A stretch of DNA of 64,000 nt, taken from positions 434,001-498,000 of the forward strand of contig CAVZUA010000008.1 of the NCBI GenBank assembly GCA_963778385.1. The letters run 5' to 3'. This stretch comes from DATARH01 sp963778385. GTDB taxonomy: Bacteria; Pseudomonadota; Alphaproteobacteria; ATCC43930; CGMCC-115725. Shown here in pieces: positions 57,646-64,000 of this stretch. The translations under genes were made by a program, and so were the position numbers. Within the stretch, counting starts at the first letter, position 1. The number at the start of each line of letters is the position of its first letter. The notes below the pieces were generated by a model, which had not been told where the DNA came from, did no database searches, and was given only the letters and a program-made list of their open reading frames with translations.

Positions 57646-57873
57646 CTACCGCGCCCGCCAGCCACCGCGCCTAGCAGGTGCCGGTCTTGGTTCGATGTGC
57701 TTTTCTGGCGGCTTCTCCTCACCAACGTTCTTGCCGTCGCGATGGACGGGGCATCTTCTGTCGCAATAAAAAAGCGGCTCGCCATGCTTGGTGCCGAGCC
57801 CGTGCCGATTGAGCATGGGAGAACAAATGCATCCTACCGCGATGGCGGCGTCGCTGCCGGGTTCTAGGTTCAT
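57646..57873 (-). CDS. Small Cys/His protein
   Basis: 75 residues from ATG 57873. 'DAAIAVGCICSPMLNRHGLG' and 'LFYCDRRCPVHRDG' form a GCxC...HG...C..CPxH zinc-type arrangement found in short phage proteins. A Pro/Arg-rich tail follows. Confidence 0.65.
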   Translation of the reverse strand: MNLEPGSDAAIAVGCICSPMLNRHGLGTKHGEPLFYCDRRCPVHRDGKNVGEEKPPEKHIEPRPAPARRGGWRAR

Positions 57874-58008
57874 GTGGCTAATCAATCTCGGGACAACTGT
57901 GCCCGGCCGCACCATCCTCCCGCAGCTCGTCCGCGTAAAGGCCCAGCGCCTTGGGTGCTTTCAGCCTTGACGATCCGTTCTATCGCGTCGGCGTTGGTGG
58001 AAGTGCGG

Positions 58009-58242
58009 CTACCACTTCTCCCACCACCACCAGTCTGGATGGTCGCTGCGCAGCTTGCGCACCTGCCTTGGCGGCAATCCCGCGATCGCAACCCCGAACT
58101 TGATGCATGCGGGCTTGTAGTCTTTTTCGCATAGGCCATGGAGCTGCGTTAGCGCTTGCTCGATGTTTACCCTGCTTTGGGCCGCTGCTGGCGTGGCGAG
58201 CGCGAGCACGACGGCGCCGATGATTATCAGAACACGGACCAT
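58009..58242 (-). CDS. 77-residue secreted protein, paralogue of 23587-23820
   Basis: A signal peptide ('MVRVLIIIGAVVLALATPAA') is followed by 'EQALTQLHGLCEKDYKPACI' and 'LPPRQVRKLRSDHPDWWWW' ending EKW. The Cys pair, the LPPR turn and the Trp-rich end match the copy at 23587. This copy is inside the prophage-like region, which suggests a phage-borne (moron) gene that also exists in the chromosome. Confidence 0.75.
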   Translation of the reverse strand: MVRVLIIIGAVVLALATPAAAQSRVNIEQALTQLHGLCEKDYKPACIKFGVAIAGLPPRQVRKLRSDHPDWWWWEKW

Positions 58243-58272
58243 CGGGGGCTTCCTCGTAGCCGATCGGCGCGG

Positions 58273-58308
58273 AAAAAAGCCAGCGACCGAGGGACATGGT
58301 CACTGGCT
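58273..58308 (-). terminator. Rho-independent terminator (minus strand)
   Basis: Read on the minus strand, AGCCAGTGACC pairs with GGTCGCTGGCT (one mismatch) and is followed by six T. It ends the transcript of the genes to its right and precedes the 77-residue gene. Confidence 0.7.
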
Positions 58309-58400
58309 AGAGTAGGTGGAAATCTTGCCACAGCAGCGGATGGAGTTGTAGCATGAGGTGGGTTGCTGGGGCAATGAACGGGCGGTGCTTATCTCACCTG

Positions 58401-58571
58401 TCATTTTGCGGTTTTGACGTTTGTCTTGTCAGAAGCAGCTGCCGAATGGGCATAGCCGTCTGCCAAATCGAGCAAACGCTGGCGGCCGCTCGACGAACGA
58501 GATTTCTTTGCAAGTTCGCGCATCTCCTGTTCCCGGTCTTTGAAATGCTGTTTCACATCTTCGACAGCCAT
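58401..58571 (-). CDS. Small helical hypothetical protein
   Basis: 56 residues, ATG 58571 to TGA 58401: 'MAVEDVKQHFKDREQEMREL' and 'GRQRLLDLADGYAHSAAASD'. A charged helical protein; function unknown. Confidence 0.55.
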   Translation of the reverse strand: MAVEDVKQHFKDREQEMRELAKKSRSSSGRQRLLDLADGYAHSAAASDKTNVKTAK

Positions 58572-58669
58572 GCCACTGCTCCTGAATAACGGGGGCTACA
58601 GCCCCAACGAGTGAGCAGAGCGTTCGTTCCATTTCCTATGTTCACCTTTAGGTTATTTCTTGAAATTGG

Positions 58670-58882
58670 TCATGCGCTATTAGCCTCCGGCTCCTTCGGC
58701 AGTTCCACCAACGCCGCCCTCCTGCTTTTGACGCTCGCCCTGTTCGCCTTCTTTGCGCGTGCTCTTCGTTGTTCGGCTGTACCGGACAATGCGTTCGCCC
58801 GTGCTCGCGCGGAACGTTGCTCGGGGGATAGTCCGGCCCATGATTTCTTGCCGCCTTTGCTGCCTGCTTCTTTGGTGTCCAT
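58670..58882 (-). CDS. Small basic KGG-like protein
   Basis: 70 residues: 'MDTKEAGSKGGKKSWAGLSP' and 'RARANALSGTAEQRRARAKK'. The KGGKKSW motif and basic content recall stress-induced KGG proteins and the gene at 55205. It follows the next upstream gene by 3 nt. Confidence 0.55.
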   Translation of the reverse strand: MDTKEAGSKGGKKSWAGLSPEQRSARARANALSGTAEQRRARAKKANRASVKSRRAALVELPKEPEANSA

Positions 58883-58885
58883 ACG

Positions 58886-59101
58886 TTAGAGATCGTCTAG
58901 CTCGTAAATGCCATCAGCGCACAGTTTCAGGGGCGCGGCGGCCGACAGATGAACTACCTGGCCCTCTTCTGTTTCGATGTAGGAATACATGCTGTCGATA
59001 TGATGAAAGGTGCAAGTCTGCGTCTTTGTCTCGATATGTTGTCCGGCGATGTCCAAGCGAATTTTGGATTTCATCGGTATCTCGTATAGTTTCATACTCA
59101 T
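58886..59101 (-). CDS. Phage-type hypothetical protein
   Basis: 71 residues; ATG 59101 overlaps the upstream stop as ATGA. A beta-rich protein ('KSKIRLDIAGQHIETKTQTC', 'YSYIETEEGQVVHLSAAAPL'). Function unknown. Confidence 0.55.
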   Translation of the reverse strand: MSMKLYEIPMKSKIRLDIAGQHIETKTQTCTFHHIDSMYSYIETEEGQVVHLSAAAPLKLCADGIYELDDL

Positions 59102-59385
59102 CCAAAGAATGTTATTTCGACCTTCTGAATACGGTCGTCCTTGTAATGTGCGACGACTGGGTAGCTCCCGTCGCCATATCCAGTCGAAACTGCGACCCCT
59201 GTTCCGGCTATCCCCGATACTAATACCTCACCGCCCATATCGTCGGCGAGCGTCGCCTGGCAACTCTCATCGTAATGACCATCCTTGTCACCATACTCTC
59301 CATGCTTCCAATCGCGCAGATAGCAGGGGTCAACAATAATAAGCTGCCCGCTGTCTACTCCGCACACTCCAATGATCTTTTTCAT
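59098..59385 (-). CDS. DUF4241-like hypothetical protein
   Basis: 95 residues from ATG 59385. 'VDSGQLIIVDPCYLRDWKHG' and 'GVAVSTGYGDGSYPVVAHYK' are the features of the DUF4241-like group found in phages: a DPCY motif and a GYGDGxYPV loop. Function unknown. Confidence 0.65.
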   Translation of the reverse strand: MKKIIGVCGVDSGQLIIVDPCYLRDWKHGEYGDKDGHYDESCQATLADDMGGEVLVSGIAGTGVAVSTGYGDGSYPVVAHYKDDRIQKVEITFFG

Positions 59386-59560
59386 ACTCGTTTTTTGTGA
59401 ATTGATAATCGTCTCCACGCGCCAGAGGCGCGAGCGAAGCGAGCGCCGATGACTGCATGTCGTTGATCGGATCAGAAGGCAAACTCGCTACTGCGAGTGC
59501 AGCCGCCCTGAGACGATTAGCGACATTCCATGCCTGGGCTCCGGCCAAAGCCGAAGCCAC
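59330..59560 (-). CDS. Hypothetical protein (uncertain)
   Basis: 76 residues from GTG 59560: 'NVANRLRAAALAVASLPSDP' then 'ALASLAPLARGDDYQFTKNE'. The end overlaps the next gene by 56 nt, so the real stop may be elsewhere. Weak. Confidence 0.3.
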   Translation of the reverse strand: MASALAGAQAWNVANRLRAAALAVASLPSDPINDMQSSALASLAPLARGDDYQFTKNEYEKDHWSVRSRQRAAYYC

Positions 59561-59563
59561 AGG

Positions 59564-59752
59564 CTACACAAGCACCAGTTCCGTCAATCGGCTCAAAACA
59601 TCTTTGATACCGTTGCTACTGGCTTTGGTCAGACGCATCTCGTTCCCGCATCGAGGACAGTTTGGATTCCCATTTCCAACGATGTCATCGTACGAGCGAA
59701 ACAACGCGACCGAGTTTTGTACGCAAACCCACAGTCGTTCCATACGTTTCAA
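59564..59752 (-). CDS. Small zinc-ribbon-like protein
   Basis: 62 residues: 'FRSYDDIVGNGNPNCPRCGN' then 'KDVLSRLTELVLV'. A CPRCG knuckle with only two more possible ligands upstream. Function unknown. Confidence 0.45.
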   Translation of the reverse strand: MKRMERLWVCVQNSVALFRSYDDIVGNGNPNCPRCGNEMRLTKASSNGIKDVLSRLTELVLV

Positions 59753-60461
59753 GTTACTCTGTTAATGTCTATCACCATGTTACAGCAAAGCGCTTTGTAG
59801 TCAATTGACATACCCTGTGGATACATTGTGTATCGTTGTTTCAACCACGATGCCAAACACTTTAAGCACAGTGTCAAGTCCTGCCGCTTTTTCCATTCAA
59901 AGGGTGCCTCCATTTTTTATCTTCACCACAAGAGGTGTCCTGCGGAGGCAGGCACTGAGGAACTGTTCCCTCGCATTGCGTCGGGCGAGCAGCCCCGACC
60001 GGATATGATTTTGCTGGCACTGCACTACAGCCGTTGACAGATTTCGTAGACCGAGGGTCGGTCGCAAGGGATCGGTGCTCGCCAGCAGGCGAGTGCCGAA
60101 TCCCGCTGCGGACGATCCGAGGTCTTCGACAGTCTATGTCGATAGACGAAAAACGAGACGCCATGGGCTTTAGCCCTTGGCGGCGAGCCGCAGAGTGAGG
60201 GCGAAGCCCGAGCGAAGCGAGAACTGAACCCCCGGAGGGAAACCGAGCGGAGCCGGAACAGCCCATCCAGCACAAAAATCATATCCGGTCGGGGCTGGAA
60301 GCCCACGACGCAATGCGAGGGAACGCGAGAGAAATGCTGGGGATTGCGCGGATCGGAGAGCCGCGGGCACTGCTTACATAGACTACTAACAGAGAGCGGT
60401 GTGTAGGGGGTTCGCGTAAGCAGGCATTGAAAGCAGTGATCGGCGCGGAGCGTGATACTTT
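59753..60461. other. Gene-free stretch holding a large inverted repeat
   Basis: About 700 bases with no convincing gene. Its main content is the inverted repeat listed at 59965-60324. Confidence 0.5.
59965..60324. repeat. Long inverted repeat, about 53-bp arms
   Basis: 59965-60017 (GTTCCCTCGCATTGCG...CCCCGACCGGATATGATTTT) is repeated in reverse orientation at 60267-60324 with a few changes and small gaps. The 250-bp centre contains further short inverted pieces. It could fold as a long stem or be a rearranged duplication. Confidence 0.7.
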
Positions 60462-60815
60462 CTGCCTGTAGAACATTGGGAGGCTGCGCTGGAACTCGAA
60501 GAACTGAGGGAGCTGGCTTCGCGCGGACCTGACGAGCGCAAGCGGTATCTCGATGCACTCGAAGAGACGTATGGCGAAGAACTGAAAGCCGGAAATGCGA
60601 AAGCGCGCCGGGTGGTTTCGGAATTATCCAAAGCGCACGGCGATTGGCCTCGCACATCGCTTCCGAAAGAGTTCTTTGAGCGGCTGCTGCCCCTGCTCCC
60701 GAAAGCGGATCAGGAGTTGTTCCTGAAAGAGATGCTCCAGGAGGCGAAGCTCAGCGCGCACACGGCTTTGGAGCAAAGCTGGCCGTGGTGGCGGCGGATG
60801 TGGATGCGGTTTTGA
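60462..60815 (+). CDS. Acidic helical hypothetical protein, start uncertain
   Basis: The frame is open from TGA 60455 and reads 'LPVEHWEAALELEELRELAS', 'RKRYLDALEETYGEELKAG' and 'SLPKEFFERLLPLLPKADQE' to TGA 60815. The first 50 residues look coding, but the only starts there are CTG 60462 or GTG 60612. A start upstream in another frame is possible. Function unknown. Confidence 0.5.
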   Translation: MPVEHWEAALELEELRELASRGPDERKRYLDALEETYGEELKAGNAKARRVVSELSKAHGDWPRTSLPKEFFERLLPLLPKADQELFLKEMLQEAKLSAHTALEQSWPWWRRMWMRF

Positions 60816-60898
60816 AAGCGCGGCACCATAGGTAAATTCCGAGCCTTCTGCGACCGGGCGCCTTGCTGCATCATCAAGAATGGGCAAGGAGGAGCACG

Positions 60899-61093
60899 AT
60901 GAGTGCAACGATCCAATACTTTGACCCGCATCGGCCGCACGAACGGCGCATGACTATGATTGCCGATCTGGCACGAGTTGCACACATGACGAACGATCTG
61001 GAGAATCGCGGCTTCGTAGTCGAGAAGACAACCGTACGCCTACAGACGGAGCCGAACTTCAGAGAGGATTCTATTTGTGATGAGTATTTTTGA
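60899..61093 (+). CDS. Small hypothetical protein
   Basis: 64 residues from ATG 60899 with AGGAGG upstream: 'MSATIQYFDPHRPHERRMTM' and 'ENRGFVVEKTTVRLQTEPNF'. The end overlaps the next gene by 14 nt. Function unknown. Confidence 0.55.
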   Translation: MSATIQYFDPHRPHERRMTMIADLARVAHMTNDLENRGFVVEKTTVRLQTEPNFREDSICDEYF

Positions 61094-61232
61094 CCGGATA
61101 AAAGATGCTATCATTGCGCCCTTTGAAGACGACCAAAGCAAAAGGGCGATACTTCCTGAAAATGATATCCCCTTGTGGATTTACCAGGAAGCGGAACAGG
61201 AAAACGCGCGGCAGGATGATCTGCTTCCTTAA
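61080..61232 (+). CDS. Small acidic hypothetical protein
   Basis: 50 residues from ATG 61080 (GTG at 61077 possible) to TAA 61232: 'MSIFDRIKDAIIAPFEDDQS' and 'WIYQEAEQENARQDDLLP'. An amphipathic first helix and an acidic tail. Function unknown. Confidence 0.5.
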   Translation: MSIFDRIKDAIIAPFEDDQSKRAILPENDIPLWIYQEAEQENARQDDLLP

Positions 61233-61376
61233 ATTTTCTGGGCACGCACTTATGACCGGCTGCCTCTGATCGCCTGGAAGGCGGCAGAGGTGGGACGTAA
61301 AACTCTATATAGACAGAGGGTTGGGAGCGCCGAGCCTTTCTCTTTTAAGGGCCGTGAGTGCGCCTGAGCCAAGTGA

Positions 61377-61675
61377 TTTGTTGTGAAGGAAGCGGGCTTA
61401 CAGGGGTTGCAACTTGCGACGCTACCCGCTTCCAATGTCGCACCCTTCACAACAAACCACACTTTCACAGAGATACAGATCAGATGGGGCGGAGGCGCCG
61501 GTGTGCCTTTTACCGCCCTTTCGCATCTATACCCCTGCGGGCTTTTGATGATTGGCTTGGAGAGAGTGAGGCGTGTGCGGCTCTTCCACCGCTGCTGACA
61601 CGACCGCGCGCCTTTCTGCCTTATGCCTCTTGCGCTACGGCCTTTAGAGGCCACCCCACTCTCTCCAAACCAACC
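61377..61675. repeat. Two inverted-repeat pairs
   Basis: Pair 1: TTTGTTGTGAAGG (61377-61389) and its exact complement at 61444-61456; further in, GGAAGCGGG is also mirrored. Pair 2: GATTGGCTTGGAGAGAGTGA (61550) and its near complement at 61654-61675. Both have loops of 55-85 bases and might form RNA structures or be a repeat family. Confidence 0.55.
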
Positions 61676-61753
61676 ATCTCGTTCAGCCGAGGGTACTAAT
61701 TTTATAGTGGTTCCCCGTGGTCTGCCACTTTTTCCTCTATCGATGAGCAAAGC

Positions 61754-61778
61754 AAAAAGCCGCGCCGATTAAGCGCGG
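61754..61778 (-). terminator. Likely terminator (minus strand)
   Basis: On the minus strand CCGCGC pairs with GCGCGG around a 7-nt loop, followed by CTTTTTGC. Confidence 0.55.
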
Positions 61779-61913
61779 TCTTCGTCAAACTCTTTGTGCA
61801 GAACAGCGGAAAGTTGGCACCATCCAATATTCTGCTCTGCACACAAAGTTCGACCTGTTGATGGTGCCATACCTACAGTGAAGCATGGATGAAGATGTTT
61901 GCAAGGTGCTGCT

Positions 61914-62069
61914 GTGGAAAAAGTCAGCGGAACAACTTTTTCCAAAGGCGCGCCAAAAACCCTGCCGGCGGAGCCGCCTGTACAACGGGTTCTGGCACAA
62001 GTGTCGGGCGGGCCGGCTTGGGCCGAGCGCCCGGAGAATTTGAATTCGCGGCTTTCCGTAAGGGTTTGA
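61914..62069 (+). CDS. Small ORF (uncertain)
   Basis: 51 residues from GTG 61914: 'VEKVSGTTFSKGAPKTLPAE' and 'AWAERPENLNSRLSVRV'. The base composition is gene-like but no family is seen. Confidence 0.25.
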   Translation: MEKVSGTTFSKGAPKTLPAEPPVQRVLAQVSGGPAWAERPENLNSRLSVRV

Positions 62070-62212
62070 TTTGGCGTCTAGGCAGCTTTTTGCGCATTCG
62101 GGGAATTTAGCAGCGGGAGCGAACCGACAAAAGGGCCGGAGTGTCTCAGTTTGAAATTGCGGCACGGCTCGCGGCCCCACTGTATGTTCCGCGGAAAGTG
62201 TGGGGGTGGACA

Positions 62213-62383
62213 ATGGCTGAGATGACGACGCGCGAGCGCCAGCGTGCGGCAGCGCAGGCGGACATCGAGAGATGGCGGAAAGATTTGGCGGCGGCGGAGA
62301 AAGCCGATGATCAGGCGCTGGCAGCGCAAATCCGAGGCTGGATCGTTAGGCGCCAAACACTTTTAGCCGAAGCTGGTCATTAG
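62213..62383 (+). CDS. Small coiled-coil protein
   Basis: 56 residues from ATG 62213: 'TTRERQRAAAQADIERWRKD' and 'ADDQALAAQIRGWIVRRQTL'. A two-helix charged protein. Function unknown. Confidence 0.55.
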   Translation: MAEMTTRERQRAAAQADIERWRKDLAAAEKADDQALAAQIRGWIVRRQTLLAEAGH

Positions 62384-62407
62384 CGTCGCGCGCACGAGGA
62401 GAGGCGA

Positions 62408-62632
62408 TTACAGCTTATCCCCGGAAAGCCCCATGCCCTCTATAGCGGCCTTGAAAGCGGCGCGTACTGCAGAGAGTGCAAGGCCGGCGACGATGGCGGT
62501 CGTCGGATGATCAGGCAACCCGGCGAGCAAGAGGCCGCCGAACACTGTAAAGAAAGTTGCGGCAAATGTCGTTCCGAAGCTAATTGCGTGACGATAGATG
62601 GTTTGATTTATACGTTGAAGTGATTGGCTAAT
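62408..62632 (-). CDS. Holin-like membrane protein without standard start
   Basis: An open frame of about 74 residues directly after the amidase stop. 'YRHAISFGTTFAATFFTVFG' and 'TTAIVAGLALSAVRAAFKAA' are two membrane helices, and the tail is charged. Size, topology and place beside two cell-wall hydrolases fit a phage holin. The region before the first helix has no ATG, GTG or TTG; an ATT at 62632 with TGAGGT upstream is the only candidate, or translation continues by coupling from the amidase stop (TGA 62642). Confidence 0.5.
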   Translation of the reverse strand: MSQSLQRINQTIYRHAISFGTTFAATFFTVFGGLLLAGLPDHPTTAIVAGLALSAVRAAFKAAIEGMGLSGDKL

Positions 62633-62641
62633 AAATCGACC

Positions 62642-63085
62642 TCATACAACACGGAAGAAGTGCGTCGGCATGCCGCCCTTGGCTTCGTAATATTTTTTCC
62701 AGCTATCTAATGAGTAATTCGCAGTCCACAGTCCATTTCGGCTGTCGTTACTCATGATCCAGGGCGAGCCGTCTGGTGCGGCGTGCATTCCAATGATCCC
62801 AGTGTGGCCGTTGGCGACGCGGCCATTGCCGGTGCCCGTGACGCTGAGAATGATGCAGCCAGGTTCCGGCTCGGTGATCTGCTCGAATGACGGACTTCGG
62901 AGCAGGTGGTCGTACAGCTCGTGGGTTGAAAGCACCGTGGGAAAACGCAGCTCGGGAAACGCTGCTTGGATGATGTCGGATACGGTTTCGGCGCAGCCGT
63001 ACTCATCGGCGGCCAAATCAGCCGGAGAAGCGTCTTTGCCGATGAAGCTGAAGGCTGTGTCGTAAAGGTGCTGTGCGTTGTCCAT
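62642..63085 (-). CDS. NlpC/P60- or CHAP-like cell-wall amidase
   Basis: 147 residues from ATG 63085. 'ADEYGCAETVSDIIQAAFPE' gives the nucleophilic Cys at an NlpC/P60-type helix start, and 'NGHTGIIGMHAAPDGSPW' the His strand, followed by 'IMSNDSRNGLWTANYSLDSW'. This is the layout of phage endolysins of the papain-like fold. It lies 4 nt after the M23 peptidase gene. Confidence 0.7.
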   Translation of the reverse strand: MDNAQHLYDTAFSFIGKDASPADLAADEYGCAETVSDIIQAAFPELRFPTVLSTHELYDHLLRSPSFEQITEPEPGCIILSVTGTGNGRVANGHTGIIGMHAAPDGSPWIMSNDSRNGLWTANYSLDSWKKYYEAKGGMPTHFFRVV

Positions 63086-63089
63086 AGGG

Positions 63090-63755
63090 CTAATTTTTGC
63101 GGATAAGGCGTACTTCTGAGGTGAGTAAGGCAACGATCTTCTGCCAAAGAGTGATCTGTACCGGAACGTTGCTCGCATAGATGCCGGTGAAGTAGGGCGT
63201 CGGGTCAATGCGGCCGTTGAAGCCGTTATGAGGCTCGCAGAGCGCCTGGTTCGCATCGAAGCTGGCGAAATTGCCGTCGTTGTAGCCGCGGCTCGGGAAG
63301 AGGCCGAAATGAAGATGATCACCGCTGCTTTCGTAGGGGGCTCCCGTGTTGTCGGCGGAGCCGATGAGGTCGCCCGCTTTTACTTTGTACTCAACGCCAT
63401 CCAGAGCGATCGGTGAGGGATATTTAGGATCGGTGTCGCCGATAAGGTGCCAGTACATTGTTCGAAAATGGGCGGGTGTGCCCTTGTAATCGAATTGCTC
63501 GGTCGTGCGTATGACCATGCCCTCGCCGCCGTGTGCGTCTTTCTCGTAGTGGATCAGGCCATCGTGAGCGGCATAGACCGGGACGCCGTGAGAGGCGCGG
63601 AAGTCGATACCATCGTGGCCCTTTAGCGGGTTGCCAAAGTTGTCATGAAATTTGGCGTAATCCGCGGGGTTCTCGCCGAAGCCTTGGTTGATTATAGGAT
63701 CGCCGTCTGCGTCAGCGTCGTTTGCTGGGTAATAGAGCCGTAGCTGCTCAGCCAT
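63090..63755 (-). CDS. M23-family peptidase (phage)
   Basis: 221 residues from ATG 63755. 'GHDGIDFRASHGVPVYAAHD' and 'SSGDHLHFGLFPSRGYND' carry the HxxxD and HxH metal ligands of M23 zinc endopeptidases, which cut peptide crosslinks in peptidoglycan. No signal peptide. With the next two genes it forms a lysis cassette. Confidence 0.85.
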   Translation of the reverse strand: MAEQLRLYYPANDADADGDPIINQGFGENPADYAKFHDNFGNPLKGHDGIDFRASHGVPVYAAHDGLIHYEKDAHGGEGMVIRTTEQFDYKGTPAHFRTMYWHLIGDTDPKYPSPIALDGVEYKVKAGDLIGSADNTGAPYESSGDHLHFGLFPSRGYNDGNFASFDANQALCEPHNGFNGRIDPTPYFTGIYASNVPVQITLWQKIVALLTSEVRLIRKN

Positions 63756-63804
63756 ATACCTGCATTGTATCAGGCTCAAACCGCGCTGCCGGGGTTTTCC
63801 ACTC

Positions 63805-64000
63805 TCAGGTTTTTATAACGTAGTTCAAAGCCACAAACGGGTTCATGACATTGTGCGCGACCGAGCCGCCGGCACCTTGCCATGGATTATCAGTTCCTGG
63901 CGTCGTTGTTCCCGCTGTTGAAGGTGTATTACCTTCTTGTAGAGCGACGTTTTTCTGGCCAACGCCCGTGTTATCGCCGGTCCAGAATGGATGCGTGTGG
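63805..64000 (-). CDS. Tail-collar (tail fibre) protein, C-terminal part
   Basis: The frame enters from the right edge: 'HTHPFWTGDNTGVGQ' and 'NVMNPFVALNYVIKT' with TGA at 63805. This is the end of the phage tail-collar / Mdp-type domain (HxH metal sites and a final 'NPFVALNYVI'). Confidence 0.7.
   Translation of the reverse strand, partial: HTHPFWTGDNTGVGQKNVALQEGNTPSTAGTTTPGTDNPWQGAGGSVAHNVMNPFVALNYVIKT

Larger units (their letters stand above)
61233..61913. other. Intergenic region with nested inverted repeats
   Basis: A 166-codon minus frame covers much of it but has no family-like sequence. Two inverted repeats are listed separately, and a terminator lies at 61754. Confidence 0.4.
49700..64000. 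mobile_element. Prophage-like region, edges unresolved
   Basis: From about 49.8 kb to the right edge, genes are short and often overlap by 4 nt. They include an exonuclease/annealing-type pair, many small membrane or zinc proteins, and at the right end a lysis/tail group. No integrase, capsid or terminase was recognised inside the window, and the left end is not defined. Confidence 0.6.

Noticed and set aside
61250..61750. 166-codon minus-strand frame as a gene
   Set aside because: It runs through both inverted repeats, lacks a ribosome site and has no recognisable protein sequence.

Overview
The window is GC-rich DNA from an alphaproteobacterium, most likely a Hyphomicrobiales (Bradyrhizobium-like) organism. 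I infer this from codon bias, from a family of short proteins that start with an I/LDLTD motif and contain LDP, from small CxxC proteins, and from the island cargo. No marker gene is present, so the placement is an inference.

Region 1 (1-25.4 kb) is chromosomal. On the minus strand lies a giant Ala/Gly-rich helical-repeat protein gene (from 8397 off the left edge) that is broken by two frameshifts and an in-frame TAG. Upstream of it are a winged-helix/NB-ARC-like/TPR regulator and a coupled operon of an N-acyl-D-amino-acid deacylase-type amidohydrolase, a Baeyer-Villiger-type flavin monooxygenase and a SnoaL-like protein. Diverging on the plus strand are a GT4 glycosyltransferase, an amylo-alpha-1,6-glucosidase-type protein, an ABC exporter, a PRC-barrel protein and an MFS transporter. 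A DHA2-type MFS gene and a 77-residue secreted protein follow.

Region 2 (26117-49129) is an island integrated at the 3' end of tRNA-Lys(UUU). It is bounded by a 46-bp direct repeat. A frameshifted tyrosine integrase lies just inside the left end. It is followed by a tightly overlapped, plasmid- or phage-like replication operon: an excisionase-like HTH, a TOPRIM (Spo11/TopoVI-A-like) protein, a RecD-like helicase, a prim-pol-like protein and a DUF927-like ATPase. This operon ends at a large inverted array of GTGTCCC repeats that looks like a replication origin or operator. A serine recombinase, small CxxC proteins, a BrnT/BrnA toxin-antitoxin pair, a Rap1a-like immunity protein, an orphan polysaccharide-export lipoprotein and a LigD fragment complete the island. 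Most of its large genes are broken by single-base indels while their start/stop overlaps are preserved.

Region 3 (about 49.8-64 kb) is prophage-like and has a lower GC feel. It contains a minus-strand recombination operon (PD-(D/E)XK exonuclease, probable annealing protein and small membrane proteins) and many short zinc-binding or membrane proteins. At the right edge is a lysis/tail group: a holin-like ORF without a standard start, an NlpC/P60- or CHAP-like amidase, an M23 peptidase and the C-terminus of a tail-collar protein. It carries a second copy of the 77-residue secreted protein.
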